From the NCBI RefSeq assembly GCF_016863195.1, contig NZ_BOOK01000024.1:62001-126000 (forward strand): DNA of 64,000 bases, in the 5' to 3' direction. Source of the DNA: Paraplanobispora takensis. Lineage in GTDB: Bacteria; Actinomycetota; Actinomycetes; Streptosporangiales; Streptosporangiaceae. Under the pieces are notes generated by a model. It worked only from the letters and a program-made list of their open reading frames with translations, was not told where the DNA came from and ran no database searches. The position numbers and the translations under genes were made by a program. Below, piece by piece: positions 1 through 8,384 of this stretch (positions are counted from its first letter, which is position 1; each line of letters opens with the position of its first letter).

Positions 1-143
1 TGGCCCTTCTCATCGACGCCTTCACTCCACGAGCAGTACAGGCCGCCTTGCCGGTTCTCGTCGGAGAATATGCGGCACAGCCTGCCCGCGTGCATGGCGA
101 GCGCGGGCGCGAATCTGGAGCACACCTTGTCCTGCGGGAACAT
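1..143 (-). other. possible 5' part of an unidentified gene running off the left edge
   Basis: One minus-strand frame stays open from the stop of the sigma-factor gene to the window edge. Its last part reads like protein (for example GKMFPQDKVCSRF and CRIFSDENRQGGLYCSW). The only ATG in that stretch is complementary to 141-143 and has no ribosome binding site. It could be a truncated remnant or the start of a neighbouring gene. I do not recognise the family. The remaining bases up to 263 hold nothing I can call. Confidence 0.2.
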
Positions 144-263
144 CTTGCCGATGAACGGCCACGGCGTGACCCCCTCGACCCGTCCGCGACGTGTTCCCGG
201 TCGATGTGGACAGCCACGTGGCCGGACGTGGCCACCGACTCCGCCGGGGCCCCGGGGGCTGGT

Positions 264-1292
264 TCAGCAGGTGGCGGGGAGGCCGAACGCGGGCAGCAGG
301 TCGGGAGCGAACGAGGTGATCTCCGCGATCCGGCCCTCGGCCACCCACAGCACCTCCAGCACCTGGGCCCGGTACAGCGTGTCACCCGGCCGGCGGAGAT
401 AGTGCGCGACCGCCGGCTGCCGGTTGGCCCGGGTCGGCAGCCGGCGCCAGTGTCCCAGATAGCCGGGTGCGGCCGGGTCCAGGATCTCGGCGAGCGCCGC
501 GGTGAACGCCTCGCGCCCGGCCCACAGCCTCTCCCGCGTACTGGACTCGCACGGCTGCGGCATCGGCATGGTCACGCGGATGTCCTCGTGGAGCAGTTCG
601 GCCATGGCGCCGGTGTCCGCGCGCTCCAGCAGCGCCATGTAGCGCTGTATGAGCGTGCGTTCGGCCTCCGTCGGATCCGCGGCGGGCGCCCATTCCAGCC
701 GCCGTGGGGGGAGGTGGGAGCGCAGGGTGGCGCGGGCCCGGGGCAGCGCGCTGTTCACCGAAGCGACGCTGAGGCCGAGCATGTCCGCGGTGTCCGCGGC
801 CGGCCAGCCCAGGATGTCGCGCACGATGAGCACGGCCCGCTGCCTCGGCGGCAGATGCTGGACGGCGATCAGGAACGCCAGCTCGATCGTCTCCTTCTCG
901 ATGACCGCGGCGTCGGGCTCGGCGTCGTGCGGCGCGGCCCGGTCGAGCAGCAGGTCCGGGTACGGCTCGAGCCAGGGCGTCAGATCCGGTGACCGCGCCG
1001 CCGATCCGGCCGCCGTCGCGCCGGCCGCGCCCTCGGCGCGGGGCCGGCGCTGGACGCTGTCGAGGAAATCGAGGCACACGTTGGTCGTGATGCGGTAGAG
1101 CCAGGCCCGCGCGGTCGACCGCCCCTGGAAGGTGTCCCGCTTGCGCCAGGCCCGCAGCAGGGCCTCCTGCACCAGGTCCTCGGAGTCCGAGAACGACCCG
1201 ACCATCCGATAGCAGTGCACCCGCAACTCGTGCCGGTGCGCCTGCACCAGAGCGCTGAACGCGGGCTCGTCGAGCATCTGTACCGGGCTCAC
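264..1292 (-). CDS. ECF sigma-70 factor with C-terminal SnoaL-like domain (SigJ/TIGR02960-like)
   Basis: An extracytoplasmic-function sigma factor of about 342 residues. Sigma region 2 lies at roughly 10-80 (RVHCYRMVGSFSDSEDLVQE, then FQGRSTARAWLYRIT). Region 4 lies at roughly 138-192 (HLPPRQRAVLIVRDILGW, then a helix-turn-helix SVASVNSALPRAR). Residues about 210-342 form a SnoaL/NTF2-like domain, as in SigJ-type and TIGR02960-family factors that have no dedicated anti-sigma factor; in that group the tail is thought to tune activity. The GTG start is chosen because a GGAGG-like site sits seven bases upstream and the codon overlaps the MFS stop as GTGA; an ATG at 1277 is the alternative. It is probably translationally coupled to the efflux gene and last in that operon. 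Confidence 0.9.
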   Translation of the reverse strand: MSPVQMLDEPAFSALVQAHRHELRVHCYRMVGSFSDSEDLVQEALLRAWRKRDTFQGRSTARAWLYRITTNVCLDFLDSVQRRPRAEGAAGATAAGSAARSPDLTPWLEPYPDLLLDRAAPHDAEPDAAVIEKETIELAFLIAVQHLPPRQRAVLIVRDILGWPAADTADMLGLSVASVNSALPRARATLRSHLPPRRLEWAPAADPTEAERTLIQRYMALLERADTGAMAELLHEDIRVTMPMPQPCESSTRERLWAGREAFTAALAEILDPAAPGYLGHWRRLPTRANRQPAVAHYLRRPGDTLYRAQVLEVLWVAEGRIAEITSFAPDLLPAFGLPATC

Positions 1293-2893
1293 CGGCGCTC
1301 CTCCACCCTCTGGCCGGACTCCGCCGGCATGCCCGGCCTCGGCATGTCGCCGAGGGACGGCAGGTGCCCGAGGCCGATCCGCGCGACCACCGCGAGCGCC
1401 AGGAAGATGACGACCGACACGATCGCGATGATATGCACTCCATCGGTGAACGCCGCACGTGCCGAGGCCAGCAACGCGGTACCGGAATCGGCCGGCAGCG
1501 CCGGCACGGCCGCGACCGCACCGGCGATGCTGTCCCGGGCCGCGGCGGCGGCCTCCTGCGGCACGCCGTCGGGGACCTCGACCCGGCTCCGGTAGGCGAC
1601 GGTGCCGATGATGCCGAGGATCGCCACGCCGAGCGCGACACCCAGCTCGCCGGCGGTCGAGGCCAGCGAGCCGGCGGCTCCCGCCTTCCGCGCCGGCGCC
1701 GCCGACATCACCAGGAACGGCGCCATCGGGCCGACCGACGCGCCGCCGACGTACACGACCGTGATCCCGGTGAGCAGTACCGCCAGGCCGGAGGTGTCGG
1801 GCACCCGGGTGAGCACGACCATGCCGGCCGCGGCGATGATCGACCCGGTCATGAGGATGTGGGCGGGACGCACCCTGCGCGCGAGCGCGGGCGCCGCGTT
1901 CCCGACGACGATCATGACCACCGACGGCAGCAGCAGCCACAATCCGGTCTCGAACGGCGAGAGGCCTGCGACCAGTTGCAGGTACAGCGTTCCCATCAAA
2001 CCGACCCCGCCCATCACGAACGCGATGAGCAGCGCGAGCACCAACGTGGCCGACAGCGCCCGGGTGCCGAACAGGCCGAGGTCCAGCAGCGGGTTGGTGA
2101 GGCGACGCTGCCGCAGGACGAACATCACCCCGAACAGGAGACCGGCGGCCGACGCCACCACCGGCGCCGTCTCCCAGCCGTCGCGCGCCAAGGTCTTGAG
2201 CCCGTAGACGAACGGCAGCACCGCCGCCACCGACAGCACCACGCTGGGGAGATCCAGCCTGCGCGCGGCCGGGTCGCGGGAGTCCGGCACCAGGAACGGC
2301 GCCGTCAGCAGCAGCAGCGCCATGACCGGCACCGCCATGAGGAAGATCGACCCCCACCAGAACGACCTGAGCAGCAGGCCGCCGAGCACCGGGCCGAGCA
2401 CCATGCCGGCCATCAGCGAGGTGCCCCACACACCCATGGCCGCGCCCATCTGCTTCGGGTCCTCGAACATCTCGCGCAGCAGCGCCAGGACCGACGGGAT
2501 CAGGGTGGCGCCCGCGATGCCGAGCACCGCCCGTGCACCCATCAGCATGCCCGGCGAGACAGCGTACGCCGCCGCGATCGAGGCGACGAGGAACAGCGCC
2601 GCACCGCCGAGCAGCACGGTCCGCCGCCCGATCCGGTCGCCGAGGTTGCCCGCCGTGATCAGCAGGCCGGCGATGAGGAAGCCGTAGAGGTCCGATATCC
2701 AGAGCTGCTCGGTGCCGCTCGCGCCGAGGTCCGCGCTCAGGTGGGGCAGCGCCAGGAACGTTATGTTGACGTCGACCGCCGCGAGCGTGGTCGGCAGGCA
2801 CAGCACGGCCAGGCCGAGCCACTCCCGCACGGTGGCCCGGCGCGGGCGATCCGGTGCCGGCGGCGCGGCGGCCGGCGCCTCGGACCCGGTCAT
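1289..2893 (-). CDS. MFS drug-efflux transporter, DHA2 family (14 membrane segments)
   Basis: A 534-residue proton-driven exporter of the EmrB/QacA (DHA2) type in the cytoplasmic membrane. The first helix carries the DHA2 signature AVDVNITFLALPHLSADL, followed by GNLGDRIGRRTVLLGG, the loop 2-3 motif A of the major facilitator superfamily. Length and hydropathy fit 14 helices. The ATG overlaps the stop of the DinB-like gene, and its own stop overlaps the GTG of the sigma factor, so the three genes form one coupled unit. The likely job is export of a lipophilic cation or antibiotic, possibly tuned by the neighbouring sigma factor. The substrate cannot be told from sequence. Confidence 0.9.
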   Translation of the reverse strand: MTGSEAPAAAPPAPDRPRRATVREWLGLAVLCLPTTLAAVDVNITFLALPHLSADLGASGTEQLWISDLYGFLIAGLLITAGNLGDRIGRRTVLLGGAALFLVASIAAAYAVSPGMLMGARAVLGIAGATLIPSVLALLREMFEDPKQMGAAMGVWGTSLMAGMVLGPVLGGLLLRSFWWGSIFLMAVPVMALLLLTAPFLVPDSRDPAARRLDLPSVVLSVAAVLPFVYGLKTLARDGWETAPVVASAAGLLFGVMFVLRQRRLTNPLLDLGLFGTRALSATLVLALLIAFVMGGVGLMGTLYLQLVAGLSPFETGLWLLLPSVVMIVVGNAAPALARRVRPAHILMTGSIIAAAGMVVLTRVPDTSGLAVLLTGITVVYVGGASVGPMAPFLVMSAAPARKAGAAGSLASTAGELGVALGVAILGIIGTVAYRSRVEVPDGVPQEAAAAARDSIAGAVAAVPALPADSGTALLASARAAFTDGVHIIAIVSVVIFLALAVVARIGLGHLPSLGDMPRPGMPAESGQRVEERR

Positions 2894-3510
2894 CGCCGCC
2901 GCCCGAGGTAGGCCAGCAGGCGTGTCTGCTCGTCGGCGTCCGGGCCGGCCTCCACCTCGGGACCCGCCATCATGCCCCGCACGACGTCATGCCCGATGCT
3001 CATGAGCGCGGCCCGGACCCTCCGGATCTCCACCGGGTCGATCCGGTCGTCCTGGCCGGTGGCGCGGGCCAGGTCCCATCCGTGGACGACGAGCTCGGTG
3101 CATATCGCTCGATCGATGCCCTCGGCGAAGGTCCACCGGCCGAACCGGCCGGTGTACATCTCCTGCGCCCGGCCCCGGTCGTCGAGGTCGGCCTGTACCT
3201 GATCCCGGATCACCGCGAAGGCGCCGAGCGGATCCCGCTCGACGTCCGGTCGGGCGAGCGGCCGGCGGTTCACCTGGAACAGGTGGACTTCGTGCATCGC
3301 CACCACGTGCCCCACGAGTTCGCCCACCGACCAGTCGGTGCACGGCGTCGGATCGTCCCACCCGTCCGCACCGACGCCTTCCAGCTTCGCGGCGAAGGCG
3401 GCGGCAAGCCTGCGGTACCGGTCGGCGGTGACGCCGTACGGCCCGCCGCCCCCCGGCACGTGTGCCTCGGGTACCGGGTCCTCCGCGCCGCCCGAGCTGC
3501 CTGACATCAT
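2890..3510 (-). CDS. DinB-fold TIGR03086-family protein (mycothiol-dependent maleylpyruvate isomerase-like)
   Basis: About 206 residues. The family hallmark DPTPCTDWSVGELVGHVVAMHE lies near residues 53-74, and a later ELVVHGWDLARATGQ supplies a further metal-binding histidine of the DinB four-helix fold. Relatives use mycothiol or bind a divalent metal. The two in-frame ATGs at 3510 and 3507 follow a GGGAG site; a more distant ATG would add about nine residues. Its stop overlaps the MFS start (ATGA), which suggests a thiol-dependent detoxification step paired with efflux. The substrate is unknown. A 157-base gap separates it from the SnoaL-like gene upstream. Confidence 0.85.
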   Translation of the reverse strand: MMSGSSGGAEDPVPEAHVPGGGGPYGVTADRYRRLAAAFAAKLEGVGADGWDDPTPCTDWSVGELVGHVVAMHEVHLFQVNRRPLARPDVERDPLGAFAVIRDQVQADLDDRGRAQEMYTGRFGRWTFAEGIDRAICTELVVHGWDLARATGQDDRIDPVEIRRVRAALMSIGHDVVRGMMAGPEVEAGPDADEQTRLLAYLGRRR

Positions 3511-3667
3511 GCGACCACTCCCTGTCACCTGCATCTCCCGCCGGCGCCGATCGCCGGACCTCACACCGATATGACGGCCGGCGCCGCGGAAACTGAGCAC
3601 CGCGCACCCGGAAAGATCGAGGCGGCGGCCGTGACGGCGACCTCGGGTGGGCCCGAAGCGACGGCGG

Positions 3668-4072
3668 TCAACCGAGCGCGGACAGCACCCGACGCAGATC
3701 CCAGTACGCACGCACCGAGACGATTCGCCGGTCGTCGCCGACCCGGTAGACGAAGACGCCGTCGTAGGAGATCTGTGCGCCGTGGGGGAACCGGATCGCC
3801 ACGGAGGCCACGACCGCGGCCTCGTCGCCCGCGGGATGCACGGCGGCGACGTCGAACCGGACGTCGTTGGGAGCGACGGTGAGCTCCCAGAACCGTTCCA
3901 GGGCCGCCCGTCCCGCCAGGCCGGTGCCCGCCGGATCCAGCGGTGAGCCGCCGACCGGGTCATGGAGCACGGCGTCGGGGGCGTAACGGGCCAGCCAGGC
4001 GTCCCGGTCACCGGCGCCGACCGCCTCCATCGCGGCGAGCGCGGCGACGGCTGCCGGGTGAGTGCTGTTCAT
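3668..4072 (-). CDS. SnoaL/NTF2-like protein (nuclear transport factor 2 fold)
   Basis: A 134-residue single-domain protein of the SnoaL-like alpha+beta barrel family. It opens with the helical stretch AAMEAVGAGDRDAWLARYA, then DAVLHDPVG, and ends with the strand pattern SYDGVFVYRVGDDRRIVSVRAYWD. Such proteins act as small-molecule isomerases, hydrolases or ligand binders; nothing here fixes the substrate. The ATG follows GGAGGAA at five bases. It is divergent from the TetR gene, and a strong promoter (TTGACA, 17 bases, TAGCTT) sits on the minus strand inside the shared operator region, so TetR control is likely. Confidence 0.8.
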   Translation of the reverse strand: MNSTHPAAVAALAAMEAVGAGDRDAWLARYAPDAVLHDPVGGSPLDPAGTGLAGRAALERFWELTVAPNDVRFDVAAVHPAGDEAAVVASVAIRFPHGAQISYDGVFVYRVGDDRRIVSVRAYWDLRRVLSALG

Positions 4073-4096
4073 CGGTCTTCCTCCACCGGGTCGCTT

Positions 4097-4140
4097 GCTT
4101 GACGCGTGTCAAGCTAGAGCTATGCTTGACACGTGTCAAG
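4097..4140. promoter_or_regulatory. tandem TetR-type operators overlapping two divergent promoters
   Basis: Two copies of a palindrome lie 27 bases apart, centre to centre. The right copy, CTTGACACGTGTCAAG at 4125-4140, is perfect. The left copy, GCTTGACGCGTGTCAAGC at 4097-4114, is near-perfect. Rightward promoter: TTGACG (4099-4104), 16 bases, TATGCT (4121-4126), with a start point close to the GTG at 4133. Leftward promoter: TTGACA (complement of 4134-4139), 17 bases, TAGCTT (complement of 4111-4116). Each operator therefore covers the -35 box of one promoter, the arrangement expected for an autoregulated divergent repressor. Confidence 0.75.
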
Positions 4141-4735
4141 TACGCGACTGCGCATCCTCGAGGTCACCGAACGGCTCATCGCCGGCCACGGCACCGGGTT
4201 CACGATGGCCGACGTGGCCCGCGAGACCGGCGTCTCCCGCCAGGCGGTCTACCTCCACTTCGCCTCCCGGGCGAGCCTGTTGCTGGCCCTCGTGCGGCAC
4301 ATGGACGACGCCGACGGCATCCGCCCGCGATGCGAGCGGGCCCTCGCCGTACAGGACCCCGTCGAGGCGCTGCACGCCTTCCTGGCGGCCTGGCTCTCCT
4401 ACGCGGACAGGATCCGCCCGATCGCCTCGGCGCTGCTGGCCTCCCGCCGCGACGATCCCGACACCGCCGCGGCCTGGGACGACCGCATGGGCGAGCTCCG
4501 CACGGGTTTCCTGGCCGCCGCCCGCAGGCTCGACGCCGCCGGCCTGCTCCGGCCCGGCCTGACCCCCGAGACCGCCGCCGACCTCGCCTGGGCGATGACC
4601 TCCATCCCGGTCTGGGAGCAGTTCACGCTCGACTGCGGCAGGGACGCCCTCGACGCCGGACGCCACCTGACCGACGCCGTCACCGCCGCCCTCACCCGTC
4701 GGCCACCCTCCGACGAATCCGGCCTGAGGGCTTGA
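4133..4735 (+). CDS. TetR-family transcriptional regulator
   Basis: A 200-residue regulator. The N-terminal helix-turn-helix is clear at about residues 22-50 (FTMADVARETGVSRQAVYLH, then FASRASLL), followed by an all-helical ligand-binding domain. The GTG at 4133 lies inside the right-hand palindrome, only six bases after a TATGCT -10 box and with no ribosome binding site. The mRNA is therefore probably leaderless, and repressor binding would cover promoter and start codon together. Likely targets are itself and the divergent SnoaL-like gene. The ligand is unknown. Confidence 0.9.
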   Translation: MSSTRLRILEVTERLIAGHGTGFTMADVARETGVSRQAVYLHFASRASLLLALVRHMDDADGIRPRCERALAVQDPVEALHAFLAAWLSYADRIRPIASALLASRRDDPDTAAAWDDRMGELRTGFLAAARRLDAAGLLRPGLTPETAADLAWAMTSIPVWEQFTLDCGRDALDAGRHLTDAVTAALTRRPPSDESGLRA

Positions 4736-4770
4736 CCCTGACGCTGGGTCAACCCTCCATGCTGGCCGGC

Positions 4771-5158
4771 ATGAGCATCCCGCCGACAACCGATCAGGCC
4801 CGGGATCCCGCGATCCGCGTACGGGGCCTGGAGAAATCGTACGGAGAGCTGCGTGTGCTGCGCGGCGTGGACTTCGAGGTGGCGCGGGGCGGCGGGGCAG
4901 CGGGTGGCGGCGTATTCCGGAGGCATGCGCCGCCGCCTGGACCTCGCGATGAGCCTCGCCGGGAATCCGCCGGTCGTCTTCCTCGACGAGCCGACGGCCG
5001 GGCTCGACCCCCAGGGGCGCATCGAGGTGTGGCAGGCCGTCAGGGAGCTGGCCGGGCAGGGCACGACGGTGCTGCTCACGACGCAGTATCTGGACGAGGC
5101 CGAACAGCTCGCCGACCGGATCGCGATCCTGCACCGGGGCCGGAGCGGGACGCCTCGG
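4771..5158 (+). pseudogene. ABC-transporter ATPase remnant (DrrA-like), internally deleted and frameshifted
   Basis: The gene begins normally at the ATG of [10 protein letters not shown] and runs through [20 protein letters not shown], the usual start of a DrrA-type drug-export ATPase. Around 4886-4898 the sequence jumps, in another frame, to [19 protein letters not shown] (signature) and [12 protein letters not shown] (Walker B), ending at [10 protein letters not shown]. The region that should contain Walker A and the Q-loop, roughly 100 residues, is missing. No DrrB-like permease follows. Without Walker A it cannot be a working ATPase. The 3' end runs straight into a MerR fragment. Confidence 0.8.
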
Positions 5159-5832
5159 GTTACCGGCGGTACGGCGCGACGGCGGCGGTGTCCCTCATCA
5201 AGATCCGCACCCTCGCCGGCGCCGGTGTGCCGCTGTCCCGGATCGGCCGGATGCTCGAAGCCGACGCGTCGGCCTTCGCCGAAGCGATCGAGAGGATCGA
5301 CGACCACCTGCGCGAGGAGATCGAACGGCTCGAGGCCAGCCGCAGGCAGATCGCGCAGCTCGCCGCCGGGGACAGCCCGGCGCTCCCGCCGGAGGTGGTC
5401 GCCTATCTCGATCGGCTCCGGGAGATCGGGGTGTCGGAGCGGGTGGTGGCGGGTGAGCGGGACGGGTGGATCCTGGTCGCGGCCCGCTGGCCCGATCACA
5501 TCCGCGAGGTCATGCCCGGAAAATTCGCGCAGCTCCATGACCCGCGCGTCGTCTGGCTCTATCGGGTCCTGTCGGAGCTGGCGGAAAGCGACGCCGACGA
5601 CGACCCGCGTCTGGAGGAGGTCGCCGACGTCATGGCCGCCGGCCTGGCCGACGCATACGCCTCCGGCGAGGCCGGCCCCGGCGACATCGCGCACGACGAT
5701 CTGCCGTTCGACCTTCTGGACGCGCTCGCCCTCGAGTCCGACCCACGGGTCAAGCGGCTCCTGGACCTGATGCGCGAGCGCGGCTGGGCCAGCTGGACCC
5801 GGATGAAGCCGCTGGCGCAGCCGCCCGGCTGA
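5144..5832 (+). pseudogene. MerR-family regulator lacking its DNA-binding N-terminus
   Basis: From [12 protein letters not shown] onward this is a MerR regulator: the second half of the winged helix, the dimerisation coiled coil ([20 protein letters not shown]) and a long C-terminal effector region ending RGWASWTRMKPLAQPPG. The first 35 or so residues, carrying the recognition helix, are absent and replaced by the ABC-ATPase tail. It is in the same frame as the ATPase start at 4771, so a 353-residue chimeric ORF stays open. Its middle would be read in the wrong frame. Probably inactive; the open frame could be accidental. Confidence 0.7.
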
Positions 5833-6172
5833 CCTCCGTGTCCCCCGGACCGCGGACGGGGGTCCTGCGGCAGGGCCACGGCGTCGCTGAACTCCGGGGT
5901 CCGCATGATGGCCAGGCTGTCAGGCTCGTCGAAGAGACGATTGCGGGCGTTCGGGGCCACCGGTGACCACTCCGCGGCCTCCCCGACCGCGGCCTGCGCC
6001 GTCTGGAAGACCAGAGCCGGTGACGCACACCGCAGGCGATCGGACAGCGGCGCGGGCACCGGCCTCTCAGCCACCTCCTGCCACCGAATACCTCCGACTG
6101 CGCCGCTCCCGGCCGATAGCCAAGGAGACATCCGAGTCCGGGTGGAAATGACCACGGGAAAGGAGCGCCATC
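5833..6172. other. 340-base intergenic gap upstream of the chemoreceptor
   Basis: I find no convincing gene here. A minus-strand frame gives a protein-like stretch (RLFDEPDSLAIMRTPEFSDA) that might be a decayed remnant, but it has no start and no recognisable family. The right end carries the ribosome binding site AAAGGAG seven bases before the chemoreceptor ATG. Any promoter for that gene must lie here; I see no clear -35/-10 pair. Confidence 0.4.
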
Positions 6173-7846
6173 ATGTTCGCTGGTCAAGGCCGAAAACTGC
6201 GGCAGTCGACCATCAATAAAGCCGCCGTCGGAACCCTCGTGCTGCTCACCGGCCTGCTGGTGCTCGCGGTGACGCTCGTGAGCTCCGCTGTGACGGCGGA
6301 GAAGGACGCCTATGACCGGCAGGCCCAGTTCAGGGCCCTGGGTCTGCAGCTCCAGTCCGCCTCGGACTATCTCACCGACGAGGCGCGCATGTACGCGGTC
6401 ACCGCGGACCGCGCGCACCTGGACGACTACTGGAACGAGATCACCGTCACCAAGACCCGCGACAAGGCCCTGGACCGGCTCAAGCAGCTGGGCGCGAGCC
6501 AGGAGGAGCTCGCGCTCGTCGACCAGGCCAAGGCCAATTCCGACGCGCTGGTGAAGACCGAGTCCCGGTCCCAGCGACTGGTCCTGGAGGCATCCGGTGC
6601 GACCGCGGCCGACATGCCGCCGGCCATCGCGCAGACCGAGCTCGACGCGGCCGACGAGGCGCTCAGCCCGGCGCGCAAGCTCGAGGTCGCGCGCACCATC
6701 ATGTTCGACGCCCAGTACGCCGCCGACAAGGCGGTCATCACCGGCCCGATGGACGAATTCCAGAAGCTGCTGAACGACCGCTCGGCACAGGCCGTCGAAG
6801 AGGCCAACGGCACAACCGACACCTCGATCCAGCTGTTGATCGGGCTTGCCGTGCTGCTGCCCGTCGCGATGGGCGCGGTGCTGTTCCTGCTGCAGACGAA
6901 GGTCGGCGGCGTCATCGTCGCCTACACCGCTTCCCTGCGCACGCGTGACCACGACGATCTGACCTTCCAGCTCACCCCCGCCGGCACCCAGGAGCTGTGC
7001 GCGCTGGCCGAGACGTTCAACGACGAGCTGGCGCGCAAACTCGATCTGGTCCGCACGGTCGCCGGCAGCGCCGACACGCTGGCCTCCTCCTCGCAGGAGC
7101 TGTCGACCACCAGCGAGCTGGTGGCCGACAGCGCCGACCGGGCGAGCGGCCGGGCCGCCGTCGTCAGCAGCACGGCCGAGCAGGTGGCGCACAACGTGCA
7201 GACCGTGGCCGCGGCGGCCGAGCAGATGGGCATGTCGATCCGGGAGATCTCACAGAACGCCAACGAGGCCGCCCGGGTCGTCGGCGACGCCGTCGCGATC
7301 GCCGAGCAGACCAACCGGACCATGACCAAGCTGGGCGAGTCGTCGCAGGAGATCGGCGAGGTCATCAAGGTCATCACCTCGATCGCCGAGCAGACGAATC
7401 TGCTGGCCCTCAACGCCACCATCGAGGCCGCCCGCGCCGGCGACGCCGGCAAGGGCTTCGCCGTGGTCGCCTCCGAGGTCAAGGACCTGGCCCAGGAGAC
7501 CGCCAAGGCCACCGAGAACATCGCCGGCCGGATCGCGGCCCTGCAAAGCGACAGCCGGGGTTCCGTCGAGGCGATCGCACAGATCACCGAGGTGATCAGC
7601 AAGATCAACGATTACCAGACGACCATCGCCAGCGCGGTCGAGGAGCAGACCGCCACGACCAACGAGATCAACCGCAGCGTCACCGACGCCGCAACCGGAA
7701 CGAGCGACATCGCCTCCAACATCGCCGGAGTGGCCGAGGCCGCCCAGAACGCGGCCGGCGGCATCGACGAGGCCAAACGCGCCACGGCCGAACTGGCCCG
7801 GATGGGCAGTGAGCTGCAGTCCGTGATCGGGCACTACCGGTACTGA
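6173..7846 (+). CDS. methyl-accepting chemotaxis protein
   Basis: A 557-residue transmembrane chemoreceptor. Membrane helix 1 is about 17-40 and helix 2 about 222-244, bracketing a mostly helical periplasmic-type sensor rich in charged residues (four-helix-bundle-like). A HAMP-like linker follows. The cytoplasmic coiled-coil hairpin is canonical near residues 400-440: [20 protein letters not shown], then [14 protein letters not shown]. The protein should cluster at the pole and control a CheA kinase. No cheA, cheW, cheR or flagellar gene lies in the window, so it is an orphan receptor here. In actinomycetes such receptors are associated with genera that make motile spores, a point of inference. 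AAAGGAG precedes the ATG. Confidence 0.95.
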   Translation: MFAGQGRKLRQSTINKAAVGTLVLLTGLLVLAVTLVSSAVTAEKDAYDRQAQFRALGLQLQSASDYLTDEARMYAVTADRAHLDDYWNEITVTKTRDKALDRLKQLGASQEELALVDQAKANSDALVKTESRSQRLVLEASGATAADMPPAIAQTELDAADEALSPARKLEVARTIMFDAQYAADKAVITGPMDEFQKLLNDRSAQAVEEANGTTDTSIQLLIGLAVLLPVAMGAVLFLLQTKVGGVIVAYTASLRTRDHDDLTFQLTPAGTQELCALAETFNDELARKLDLVRTVAGSADTLASSSQELSTTSELVADSADRASGRAAVVSSTAEQVAHNVQTVAAAAEQMGMSIREISQNANEAARVVGDAVAIAEQTNRTMTKLGESSQEIGEVIKVITSIAEQTNLLALNATIEAARAGDAGKGFAVVASEVKDLAQETAKATENIAGRIAALQSDSRGSVEAIAQITEVISKINDYQTTIASAVEEQTATTNEINRSVTDAATGTSDIASNIAGVAEAAQNAAGGIDEAKRATAELARMGSELQSVIGHYRY

Positions 7847-7856
7847 GCCCGCGGTA

Positions 7857-7888
7857 CCCGGGGGCCTTCGCTGCCGAGCGCCCCCGGG
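7857..7888. terminator. hairpin terminator between convergent genes
   Basis: CCCGGGGGC (7857-7865) pairs perfectly with GCCCCCGGG (7880-7888) across a 14-base loop, just after the chemoreceptor stop and before the stop of the leftward gene. There is no U-tract, as is usual in actinomycetes; it could act in both directions. Confidence 0.7.
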
Positions 7889-7903
7889 AACCCGTTCCCG
7901 GCT

Positions 7904-8347
7904 CTAGCGAGGGCGGCCGTTCCAGCGGGAGGAGCGGAACAGGTCGCGGCGCTGGAGGAGATAGGCGAGTCTGGCGGCGGCGACCCGGACGGGCTCCTCG
8001 TGGCGGTGGCGCTTGGCGGCGGGGACGGCGCTCCAGCGCTCCAGCAGGTGGGCCATCTCCTCGGCGACCTCGCCGATGACCCGGTAGCGGGTGCTGAAGG
8101 TGTACAGGTCGCCGTGGACCTCCTCGACCAGGTCCTCCTCGACCCGCCGGGCCAGCGGCGTGATCCGGCGCAGCAGGCCCGCCTCCATCGCCGGGGTCAC
8201 CGGCGCGCGGCGGGCGTCGTCCTCCGGGACCATGATCAGAGCCCGGACGCGGGCGATCGCGAGGGTCCGCTCCTCCTGCGAGGTGGAGGGGTGCTCGGCG
8301 AGGTCCAGCAGGCGGCGCAGAGTCTCCTGCGTCTTGTCGTCGAACAT
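7904..8347 (-). CDS. hypothetical protein, helical, charged
   Basis: A 147-residue soluble protein I do not recognise. It begins MFDDKTQETLRRLLDLAEHP and is rich in arginine, glutamate and leucine, with predicted amphipathic helices throughout and a basic end (RRDLFRSSRWNGRPR). There is no signal peptide, membrane segment or cysteine motif. It lies 37 bases after the Old Yellow Enzyme gene in the same direction and may be its last co-transcribed partner. Codon use matches its neighbours, which supports it being real. The ribosome binding site is weak (GGGGGCGGG). Confidence 0.65.
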   Translation of the reverse strand: MFDDKTQETLRRLLDLAEHPSTSQEERTLAIARVRALIMVPEDDARRAPVTPAMEAGLLRRITPLARRVEEDLVEEVHGDLYTFSTRYRVIGEVAEEMAHLLERWSAVPAAKRHRHEEPVRVAAARLAYLLQRRDLFRSSRWNGRPR

Positions 8348-8384
8348 CGAGAACCCGCCCCCGTCACGTGATATCCGGTGAATA

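Noticed and set aside
264-2822. 852-codon minus-strand ORF spanning the sigma-factor and MFS region
   Set aside because: Only its last 342 codons read as protein (the sigma factor). The rest is arginine/glycine-rich sequence antisense to codon position patterns of the overlapping MFS gene.
5559-6155. minus-strand ORF with a protein-like stretch near 5870-5990
   Set aside because: Its 3' half is antisense to the MerR fragment, the rest has no family match by eye and no good start, so I left it as an unexplained gap.
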